A stretch of DNA of 44,474 bases. It comes from Planctomycetes bacterium UBA7888 (GTDB lineage: Bacteria > Planctomycetota > UBA1135). The notes beneath the pieces were generated by a model. That model saw only the letters and a list, made by a program, of their open reading frames with translations, did not search any database and had not been told where the DNA came from. A program made the translations under genes and the position numbers. This document shows, piece after piece, positions 7,941-14,577 of this stretch. The stretch lies in NCBI GenBank assembly GCA_002500505.1, contig DLRM01000066.1, positions 1 through 44,474 of the forward strand, given 5' to 3'. The stretch's first letter is position 1; every line of letters starts with the position of its first letter.

Positions 7941-8795
7941 ATGACGCCAACGCTTCCGCCTCCCCCAGGCTGCAATGTGGAATTGGCCGAAAAGGTTCTC
8001 ACCGCATTCTTGCGAGAAGAAGCGGGAAAGTTTGGCATAAAGGGTGCTGTCCTTGGGTTATCTGGGGGAATTGATTCTGCTCTCGTTCTGGAACTCGCTG
8101 CTCGCAGTTTGGGACCAGAAAATGTATTGGCCGTTGCCATGCCTTATCAAACCAGTAATCCAATCAGTTTAGAGCTAGCCGAAAAGGCCGCAAAGAGTGC
8201 AGGTACGCCAATCGAAGTTGTCGATATTTCAAAGATGGCAGATGCGCACATTCAAGCCGCAGGCATTGAAGACGAAGACTCTCCCGCTGCCCGTTTGCGC
8301 AAGGGGAACATCATGGCAAGGGCGCGAATGGTGATTCTCTATGACCGCAGTGCGCGGGATGGATCTCTTGTTTTTGGCACCTCAAACAAGACTGAACTTT
8401 TGCTTGGGTACGGAACTATTCATGGAGACATGGCATCTGCCATAAACCCGATTGGTGATTTGTACAAATCTCAAGTCTTCGCCCTTTCGAGACATCTTGG
8501 TGTACCCCAAGAAATCGTGGACCGCCCGCCAAGTGCTGATCTTTGGGAAGGTCAAACGGATGAAGAAGAACTGGGGTTTTCCTACGAGGAGGTAGATTCA
8601 CTTCTTCACCTTCAAGTAGACCGGCGCTATTCTTTTGATCATTTGCTTGAAGCGGGATTCCAAAAGAGTTTCATAGAAGCCATCTCCAAGCGTGTCCGGA
8701 ACAACCAATACAAGCGAAGGCCACCTGTCATTGCCAAGCTTGCCAACCGCACCATAAACTTGGACTATCGCTACGCTCGGGATTGGGGCGCTTAG
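7941..8795 (+). CDS. nadE: NAD+ synthetase, synthetase subunit
   Basis: A 284-residue member of the ATP-pyrophosphatase (N-type) family that amidates deamido-NAD to NAD, the last step of NAD biosynthesis. The PP-loop SGGIDS is at 41-46. Later motifs include LVFGTSNKTELLLGYGTIHGDMASAINPIGDLYKSQ, which forms the deamido-NAD and metal sites, and PPSADLWEGQTDEEELGFSYEEVD. It lacks a glutaminase domain; the gene just upstream, 2 bases away, encodes one. The stop overlaps the stop of the convergent gene at 8792 (4 bases, TTAG shared). The start is supported by the Shine-Dalgarno at 7928. Confidence 0.95.
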   Translation: MTPTLPPPPGCNVELAEKVLTAFLREEAGKFGIKGAVLGLSGGIDSALVLELAARSLGPENVLAVAMPYQTSNPISLELAEKAAKSAGTPIEVVDISKMADAHIQAAGIEDEDSPAARLRKGNIMARARMVILYDRSARDGSLVFGTSNKTELLLGYGTIHGDMASAINPIGDLYKSQVFALSRHLGVPQEIVDRPPSADLWEGQTDEEELGFSYEEVDSLLHLQVDRRYSFDHLLEAGFQKSFIEAISKRVRNNQYKRRPPVIAKLANRTINLDYRYARDWGA

Positions 8796-9220
8796 GCAGC
8801 TTCGCCCTGTATCAACAAATCGCAAAGGACTTCAAGGTCGGTTTGACGAATTTCCGAAGGGGTCACCGGGCCTAAGGTTCTGAACCGGCAGTATTCGGCA
8901 AAAGACATTACTTCGACATAATCTCGGAACGTCATCTTTAGTTGCATTTGATTGCCAGCGTGCGGAACAATTGCGTTGGTGTCTCCTGCTTGAAGAAGAA
9001 TCCTTCTTGCACGGTGACAAACACTTAAAGTGTGCTCCAGATTCACCATCACTTTTCGAAGCCGAGCCGCTTCAGTGCCGCTTCCTTCCAAATTGTCTTC
9101 TACCCTAGAGCGCGCCACCTCAAGAACAGAAATCAGTGCCTCGACTTTGTTCAGAAGCTTTCGGCGAAACGCCGGGTCGGCCAGCTGGTGAGCTGGTACA
9201 GATGGAAGGGGGTCGTACAT
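8792..9220 (-). CDS. hypothetical helical protein, 142 residues
   Basis: A 142-residue protein of no family I recognise. It has no signal peptide or membrane segment, so it is probably cytoplasmic. It appears almost wholly alpha-helical, with a central amphipathic region (AFRRKLLNKVEALISVLEVARSRVEDNLEG, then ARLRKVMVNLEHTLSVCHRARRIL) that could pair as a helical hairpin or four-helix bundle. The start is ATG-9220 with a weak AAGAAG directly before it. It lies about 110 bases downstream of the HEAT-repeat gene, beyond a possible hairpin terminator, and converges with nadE, sharing a 4-base stop overlap. Codon use looks like that of its neighbours, so it is likely a real gene. Confidence 0.7.
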   Translation of the reverse strand: MYDPLPSVPAHQLADPAFRRKLLNKVEALISVLEVARSRVEDNLEGSGTEAARLRKVMVNLEHTLSVCHRARRILLQAGDTNAIVPHAGNQMQLKMTFRDYVEVMSFAEYCRFRTLGPVTPSEIRQTDLEVLCDLLIQGEAA

Positions 9221-9284
9221 CTTCTTAGGTGGGGGAATTCGAAGGGCGTAATGCCCGAACGCCTAAAGACTACCCCTCAAATAA

Positions 9285-9326
9285 CCCTCTCACTGGATTT
9301 CGTTGGAAAAATCCACCAAAAGAGGG
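9285..9326 (-). terminator. possible hairpin terminator after the HEAT-repeat gene
   Basis: Two nested inverted repeats: CCCTCT (9285-9290) with AGAGGG (9321-9326) outside, and TGGATTT with AAATCCA inside, just after the stop of the HEAT gene. The following bases on the minus strand (TTATTT) are only a weak T-run, so this could be an attenuating or processing hairpin. Confidence 0.45.
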
Positions 9327-9330
9327 GGAA

Positions 9331-11064
9331 TTAATAGGTCGAGAGAGCTCGCAGAAGGCCAAACTCTTGTCGGAAATTGATGCCTTCAATCGCCGCTGCA
9401 AGTCGGTCTGCGAGATAAGGGTCTCCCAAATATCCAAGAGCCGTTACCAAATGCGCCTTTTTGTCAGGCGAGAAACTCGCACTGTTGTCCGTCAATTGTC
9501 TCACAATAAGCTGGTTTACAGATGACGAATGGGTAAGCCCTAAGGAGCGCGCCGCGGACAAGCGAGTAGATGCGTCTCGTTCATGGATAACCATATTGGC
9601 TGATTCGATTGCACCCCTTTCGTTATTTAAAAGGGACCAGCCAAGGGCCAAACCCCTTCTGCAATCTTCCTGGGCGTTTCCTTCTTTTGAAATCGCTTCC
9701 AAAATCTTTTCGGCCTTCTCTCCGCCTAAGTGACCCAAGGCAATGCAGAGATATCCAACAAAGTCCGGGCTGGCGCCCTTTCGAAGAGCGGCCTGTGAGA
9801 ACTGCTCAACAGTTCTTCCATCACCATGAAAAGCTAGGCCTAAGGCAAGGGCGCTACGCATTCTTTCTTGGTCGCGGCGCATCTTTAAAGAATTGGGGTC
9901 GTCTTCCCAGGGATCCCGCTTTTCGGAGCTAATAAATTCATTAAAGACTCCCTCGATTAAAGAATCGGAATTGGACAAACCAACAGAGAGCCCCCAGGCA
10001 GAGTAAAGCTGGCGGTGTTCCCTGACAACTTCTTCAAGTTCTCTTAAGTGAGCTTCTGCGCTTTCGCCGCCAAGCCGACCTATAGCCAGAAGAGCAAACA
10101 CTCGAGTTTGCAAATCAATGGGCGCGCCCGAAACTTCCGCTAACGCTGGAATTGCACTAGGGTCTCCAAGATTAGCCAGAGCCTGCGCCGCTGCGCGTTG
10201 AAGGATTGGGTCTCTTCCTCGTAGCTGACGAACCAGCCAGCCCCGAGCAGACGAATCGCCGATTGCGCCAAGAGCCCAGCAAATTAATGTCCGCACGCGG
10301 CGAGAGGCGGCCGCTGCACTGCTACTCAATTCTGCCCCACCCATCACCAGGATTGGAACAAAGTCCTCGGATCTCTGAAGACCTGCAGCCCAAACAGTAG
10401 CGAGCAAAACTCTTTCTTGCTCCCCAAAGAGCCGATCGGTTTTTAAGTTCCGTTCAAGGGCCATTCGGAGCAATTCGGCCGCTTCCTTTCTTCCGCTAAG
10501 ACCCATTCCAATCGCAGCAAAGCAACGATCGTTTACGGAGCCCCGGGTCTCGGAAAATTTCTCGCCAAGATAAACCAGCGCTCGATCGTTATCTAAAAGC
10601 CCAAGGCCAAGCAAGGCTGCCTGTCGAACCTGGGCAATAGGATCCTTTGCTGCTGCAAGAAGAAGTGGCAATGAGCTTGGGTCGCCAATCCTTCCCAGCG
10701 CAAGTGCGGAAGACTCGCGAACTTCTGGGAATGGGGACTCCATTAAGTTGTCAAGCAATGGCAAAGATGTATTTAAAACTTCTTTTCGGGTGAGTCGCCA
10801 ATCTCCAATTCCATAACGCCCATCCTCGCGGAGGACTCGAGCGCCTGTGCGGCTCTTGCCTCTAAATAAATTGGCGCGCTCATGTTCAAACCAAAACTCC
10901 CATCGCTCCCAACCGTCAATCAAGGTTGCATTTTGGATTCCGTCTCGAGAACCTAGCTCCGCTTGAAGAACCTCGTCGTAAGGGCCTCGGTAGGCGCCGC
11001 GAATAAGAGGGCGCTCCTGGGGAAGAATGGCGAAGGCTAGGGCAGGGATACAGAGCAGCGACAT
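9331..11064 (-). CDS. secreted HEAT-repeat protein
   Basis: A 577-residue protein with a probable signal peptide (MSLLCIPALAFAILP), a non-repeat segment to about residue 95, then a solenoid of HEAT/PBS-lyase-like repeats to near the end. The repeats are clear: VRESSALALGRIGDPSSLPLLL, VRQAALLGLGLLDNDRA, LQRAAAQALANLGDPSAIPALAEV, and so on. HEAT solenoids bind proteins; no catalytic motif is seen. It begins 28 bases after the stop of the RseB-like lipoprotein and may be the last gene of the ECF sigma operon. That suggests a role in envelope stress response, but this rests only on position. A CATACT hexamer in the gap could also provide its own promoter. Confidence 0.85.
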   Translation of the reverse strand: MSLLCIPALAFAILPQERPLIRGAYRGPYDEVLQAELGSRDGIQNATLIDGWERWEFWFEHERANLFRGKSRTGARVLREDGRYGIGDWRLTRKEVLNTSLPLLDNLMESPFPEVRESSALALGRIGDPSSLPLLLAAAKDPIAQVRQAALLGLGLLDNDRALVYLGEKFSETRGSVNDRCFAAIGMGLSGRKEAAELLRMALERNLKTDRLFGEQERVLLATVWAAGLQRSEDFVPILVMGGAELSSSAAAASRRVRTLICWALGAIGDSSARGWLVRQLRGRDPILQRAAAQALANLGDPSAIPALAEVSGAPIDLQTRVFALLAIGRLGGESAEAHLRELEEVVREHRQLYSAWGLSVGLSNSDSLIEGVFNEFISSEKRDPWEDDPNSLKMRRDQERMRSALALGLAFHGDGRTVEQFSQAALRKGASPDFVGYLCIALGHLGGEKAEKILEAISKEGNAQEDCRRGLALGWSLLNNERGAIESANMVIHERDASTRLSAARSLGLTHSSSVNQLIVRQLTDNSASFSPDKKAHLVTALGYLGDPYLADRLAAAIEGINFRQEFGLLRALSTY

Positions 11065-11092
11065 GTCCCCGTCAGTATGAGTGGACCACCCC

Positions 11093-12115
11093 TTAGTTCA
11101 TAGCACCAAGAACCGCGAGGAGCTCTTGGGAGGGCAATGAGCCAATTACATAGGTTCGAATGGATTGCACATCTCCTTCCATAACCCGAATTCCGCCAAT
11201 CTCAGCCTCGCGAGCAATGATAATTTCGGGGAAAGCGCCGCCGCCGCCGATAACCTCTAGCTGCTGAGCAACCATTATGTTGACAAGACCATCACGCAAA
11301 ACCTCCAAATGCAGATTAGGAATTTGACTGCCGTAAGTGACCTGGGACAAAATGATGCGTTGGACCCCATGGGAAAATCCTGCGGGATAGTAAATGACAG
11401 GGTTAGGAGAAAAACCTAAAAGGTTGTCATCGGGAGGGCCGTTGTATTCCTGCTCCGGTGCTATCGCCTGTGACCAAACAACACCCGAAAGATTTGGTGT
11501 TTCGTTCAGGGCGTCCGTGGACATTTGGCAAACCAAATTGCCAGCGCCGTCTCGACGAATCCAACCCAGAATTAACTTGCTCTGTTGGTCCATTACAAAC
11601 TCAACGCTACCAAGAGAATAAACTGATTCGGCTAAATATCGAGAGCAATTCCGGCCAGCCATCGTGGTGGTTCCAGGCAGTTCGCTCCACGTATAGTTCC
11701 GTCGGACTTGATTCTCGTTATGAATCCGAAAATCGCGGTAATGAACGAGGTAGCGTTGGCGAGTTAAGTAACTCGATTGCCAAAAGGCGTCGGGCGCACT
11801 AAAGGACGGCAATCCATCTTCAGCAACTCCTGCAATTTCTAGGCTGAATTGACCTGTGCCATCTGCCCAAAGAATCTCTCGGTATCGATCCAAGTTACCA
11901 CTCGCGTCCACAACTTCGTAGGTTCGATCTTGCCGAAGCGTGGCGTCTTCGGGATAAACAAAGTCGGCAAGGGGAAGGGCGGCAGCGCCGACACCGATGT
12001 TTCCTGACTGACCACTTGTGTAGGAGAGGCGAGCGCCTGGACGGGAACCTTGCGGAAGGCATCCCACCACCGCAGACAAAAGAATCAAGACGCTGCCAAT
12101 CCGTGCAAAGCTCAT
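11093..12115 (-). CDS. RseB/LolA-like lipoprotein, probable regulator of the ECF sigma factor
   Basis: A 340-residue protein with a lipoprotein signal peptide (lipobox VVGC, Cys19). A central region (about 60-200) resembles the MucB/RseB fold: a YxEIxWxDGTGQFxxEI strand pair, then MAGRNCSRYLAESVYSLG.VEFVMDQQSKLILGWIRRDGAGNLV. The latter resembles the AGR.C..Y ... LWxDxxTxLLLRSDxxDxxG pattern of RseB. RseB binds the periplasmic part of the anti-sigma factor and lipoproteins or LPS to tune the sigma factor. The start overlaps the stop of the anti-sigma gene (ATGA), as in rpoE-rseA-rseB. The match is motif-level and made by eye; another LolA-fold lipoprotein is possible. Confidence 0.65.
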   Translation of the reverse strand: MSFARIGSVLILLSAVVGCLPQGSRPGARLSYTSGQSGNIGVGAAALPLADFVYPEDATLRQDRTYEVVDASGNLDRYREILWADGTGQFSLEIAGVAEDGLPSFSAPDAFWQSSYLTRQRYLVHYRDFRIHNENQVRRNYTWSELPGTTTMAGRNCSRYLAESVYSLGSVEFVMDQQSKLILGWIRRDGAGNLVCQMSTDALNETPNLSGVVWSQAIAPEQEYNGPPDDNLLGFSPNPVIYYPAGFSHGVQRIILSQVTYGSQIPNLHLEVLRDGLVNIMVAQQLEVIGGGGAFPEIIIAREAEIGGIRVMEGDVQSIRTYVIGSLPSQELLAVLGAMN

Positions 12116-12543
12116 CGGACGACCTCTATGGAAGCTCCCATTGAAGCCGCAAGCCCTCGGGCGGAGGGCGAAAGCTGGTCCGGAGTGACGGATACGGCCG
12201 TCACGCGAGATGCGTAGTAATCGCGTAAAGCGTCGTGCGAAGACATAGAGGCCGAAGAATTCATTGCAGTTGGCTGGAATCCACTAGCAACAAAGCTGAT
12301 GGTGACCAAAAAAAGTACTGCCGCAGCGGCTGCAAGACGTGGGAAAGCAAAAATTGGAGTGGTGGGACGAGAAGCTGCTTCTACCTCAGGCAAAACGCGT
12401 TCCCATAGCTCGTCTGGAGCCTCCACCTCCTCCATCAACGACAATGACACCCTGTGCCAAAGCTCGGCGGGAGCCTGGACATCGCCCAAGGCTCGAAGCT
12501 CAGCTTCAAGCTCTGCGGGTAGGGGTCGGATGTTGTCGTTCAT
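12112..12543 (-). CDS. probable single-pass membrane anti-sigma factor
   Basis: A 143-residue protein with a cytoplasmic N-terminus (about 1-65), one membrane helix (about 69-89, RLAAAAAVLFLVTISFVASG) and a short periplasmic tail. This is the usual plan of ECF anti-sigma factors. It lies 8 bases after the sigma gene and overlaps the RseB-like gene by 4 bases. The cytoplasmic part contains an internal duplication: APAELWHRVSLSLMEEVE is followed by APDELWERVLPEVE. No zinc-binding HxxxCxxC motif is present, so it is not a ZAS-type anti-sigma. The function is inferred from topology and position. Confidence 0.75.
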   Translation of the reverse strand: MNDNIRPLPAELEAELRALGDVQAPAELWHRVSLSLMEEVEAPDELWERVLPEVEAASRPTTPIFAFPRLAAAAAVLFLVTISFVASGFQPTAMNSSASMSSHDALRDYYASRVTAVSVTPDQLSPSARGLAASMGASIEVVR

Positions 12544-12551
12544 TGTGTTTT

Positions 12552-13157
12552 CTATTCAAGTTCAGGGCCTTCACCTTCTCGCTCGAGGAATTCGCGAAGA
12601 GCGCCGTGAGCCCTATTGAGTCGCGATTTCACTGTGCCTAGGCTACATTCCAAAACTTCGGCAATCTCTTCGTAAGCCAAGTTCTGCATGTATCGAAGAA
12701 CAAGCAAGGAAGCGAACTTAGGATTGATTCGCCGCAGGGCTTGCCGAACAGCATCTCTTGATTCGGCGCTTTCCACGGAAAGGGTTGGATTGGCCGATTC
12801 CTGGGTAGACGCTGGCTCAAGAGCTGAACCGGCTTCGATATTGGCCAAGAAGGTCGTAACTTGGCCGCGGGTACCCGCAAGCCGTCGGCGGCGAACATCG
12901 ATTGCTGCGTTCACGGCAATCCGATAAACCCAAGATGAGAATCGGCTCCTGTATGCAAAATCGCCTATTCGACGAGAAAGGGTGATCATGGTCTCTTGGG
13001 CCGCATCAAGGGCATCTTCTTCATTGCCTGTCACGCGAAGACAGATGGTAAAAACTCGATTCTTGTAAAGATCGTAGAGCTGGTGGTATGCGACTTGAAA
13101 ATCAGAACCATCGGACTCTTGACACCGCTTAACGAGTTCGTGCTCGGTGGAATTCAC
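12552..13157 (-). CDS. ECF-type RNA polymerase sigma factor
   Basis: A 201-residue sigma-70 family factor of the extracytoplasmic-function group. Region 2 spans about residues 20-90 (EEDALDAAQETMITLSRRI, then FSSWVYRIAVNAAIDVRRRR). Region 4 spans about 135-190 (FASLLVLRYMQNLAYEEIAEVL, helix-turn-helix SLGTVKSRLNRAH). Regions 1.1 and 3 are absent. The start codon is GTG-13157, only 10 bases after the -10 element of a near-consensus ECF promoter, so its mRNA may be nearly leaderless. It heads an operon with a membrane anti-sigma and RseB-like lipoprotein, which suggests control by envelope stress. The promoter suggests that the factor activates its own gene. Confidence 0.93.
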   Translation of the reverse strand: MNSTEHELVKRCQESDGSDFQVAYHQLYDLYKNRVFTICLRVTGNEEDALDAAQETMITLSRRIGDFAYRSRFSSWVYRIAVNAAIDVRRRRLAGTRGQVTTFLANIEAGSALEPASTQESANPTLSVESAESRDAVRQALRRINPKFASLLVLRYMQNLAYEEIAEVLECSLGTVKSRLNRAHGALREFLEREGEGPELE

Positions 13158-13167
13158 GGCGTGGAGT

Positions 13168-13196
13168 TTAGACGGCAGAAGTGGGTTAGAGGTTCC
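13168..13196 (-). promoter_or_regulatory. ECF/sigma-E-type promoter of the sigma operon
   Basis: On the minus strand GGAACCT (13196-13190) is followed by 16 bases and then GTCTAA (13173-13168). This differs in one base from the classical GGAACTT-N16-GTCTAA sigma-E promoter. An A-tract (AAAAAA) precedes the -35, as in many ECF promoters. The expected start of transcription is near 13161, within about five bases of the GTG start codon. The most economical reading is autoregulation by the sigma factor encoded directly downstream. Confidence 0.8.
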
Positions 13197-13328
13197 AGAT
13201 TTTTTGGCAACTTATTAGCCTCCCTAAGCCTAGTGCCTCCCTAGCTTTGGGACAAATGCCTTGATAATTGCAGTTTCCTAGTTCGAAAAGAGGGAAATCC
13301 ACCTAAGTACCGTGAGGGCTGTGGGTTA

Positions 13329-14294
13329 TCAGCCGCCGAGAAGACCGACCACATCAATCCCAACTACGGAGTCGCCAGCGGTGGCAGAGCATCCGGCCAA
13401 ACAGAGAGCACCAGGAAGGGGGTCACACGCAGCAGAGGTTACCTGATAAAGAATTCTGCCCGCACCCAAATTGGCAATAGCCTGAAGGGACTGGAGGCAA
13501 ATGGCGTCTTGGGTACCGGTCTGGGGTGGACCTTCGCCGGGATCCACAGGGACAAGGCCGCCAGAAGGACCGCCGGTGCCTGAATTGCTGTTGCCCGAAG
13601 AACCAGACCCGGATCCCACGCTATTTGCGTTTACAGATGACCTTGGGCTCACGGTAGCAAACATAGAATCCCAAACTAATTGTCCAAGCTCATTCCCAGC
13701 GTGAACCAAAGTCACAGACTGAGCAAGAACGGCTTGGTCCATGACTACCTGGGCAGCTAGGGCAACCGTGGGTTGAGAAGCAAACCAGATGGCGGGCAAG
13801 TTGTACCGAATGCGATCAATCTTCCAGCCCGCACTAACAGAGGGGAAGGAAGCGGTGTCCACAAAATAGGGCGTCAGCTGCGAAAAGCTGAAGCTACGCA
13901 ATCCGCTTGGCAGAGCGCGGACTAATTGAAAATCCAAGACTGCGGAGGCGTTCTGGGCGTATATTTCCAAGACAAATTCGGCGCCGTTGGAATAAACGTT
14001 GAAATAAAGCGAAGTGTCCGCGTCAGGGTGAACGCCAGGGGCTTCAAGAACCAAGGGGTCCGAGCCAATCATGATTTCTTGTAAATCTGTGACGCCGTCA
14101 GAGTCGGTATCCGCAGCAAGTCCACTCGTTCCAATTCTCAGTTCCAGCATATCATCGAGGCCGTCGCCGTCAGAGTCCACAAGAGGGGCGCTAATAACCC
14201 CAGAGGCGTGTAATTCGTTGCTATCGAACGAAATACCCACCATGCAAAGGAGCACAAAAGGCGCCGCGAGAAGGGATGAAGCTGGTTTGAACAT
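13329..14294 (-). CDS. secreted protein with thrombospondin-type-3-like calcium repeats
   Basis: A 321-residue secreted protein. The ATG at 14294 gives a signal peptide (MFKPASSLLAAPFVLLCMVG); an in-frame TTG at 14315 would add seven residues. Shortly after the signal come two calcium-binding TSP3-like repeats, DSDGDGLDDMLELRIGT and DTDSDGVTDLQEIMIGSDP. A beta-rich region follows (about 90-215), then a low-complexity Gly/Ser/Asn and Pro linker (about 215-255). It ends in a 55-residue tail with four cysteines. No enzyme motif is seen. It is probably a cell-surface or matrix protein. Its C-terminus does not clearly match the domain shared by the other secreted proteins here. Function unknown. 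Confidence 0.8.
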   Translation of the reverse strand: MFKPASSLLAAPFVLLCMVGISFDSNELHASGVISAPLVDSDGDGLDDMLELRIGTSGLAADTDSDGVTDLQEIMIGSDPLVLEAPGVHPDADTSLYFNVYSNGAEFVLEIYAQNASAVLDFQLVRALPSGLRSFSFSQLTPYFVDTASFPSVSAGWKIDRIRYNLPAIWFASQPTVALAAQVVMDQAVLAQSVTLVHAGNELGQLVWDSMFATVSPRSSVNANSVGSGSGSSGNSNSGTGGPSGGLVPVDPGEGPPQTGTQDAICLQSLQAIANLGAGRILYQVTSAACDPLPGALCLAGCSATAGDSVVGIDVVGLLGG

Positions 14295-14358
14295 GTTGAA
14301 GTACCGGTTACTCAACCAGGGGGGCTAGTCCCAGATTAGCAGTTTTCGGACAAGAAAT

Positions 14359-14374
14359 GGGGCTAAATCGCCCC
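14359..14374. repeat. small inverted repeat GGGGC-N6-GCCCC
   Basis: A five-base stem (GGGGC, 14359-14363; GCCCC, 14370-14374) lies about 65 bases upstream of the calcium-repeat gene, in the gap before the tRNA gene. It has no T-run on either strand. It could be a protein-binding site or chance. Confidence 0.3.
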
Positions 14375-14473
14375 AAATCCCTTATTCAATAGAGTGAGAG
14401 TTTAAGGGATGGTAACAGGGCTGTCCTAGCCAATTATGAAGGCTACTGAGTGGGCGATTATGAGAGGTGCCGC

Positions 14474-14479
14474 TATTCT
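14474..14479 (+). promoter_or_regulatory. possible -10 (TATTCT) for the tRNA-Arg gene
   Basis: TATTCT ends 14 bases before the 5' end of the tRNA, followed by a GC-rich stretch (GTGCGGCCC) like the discriminator of stringently controlled stable-RNA promoters. A TGGGCG 17 bases upstream is a poor -35. Suggestive only. Confidence 0.35.
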
Positions 14480-14493
14480 GTGCGGCCCTGAGT

Positions 14494-14570
<77 letters not shown>

Positions 14571-14577
14571 ACCCCCA

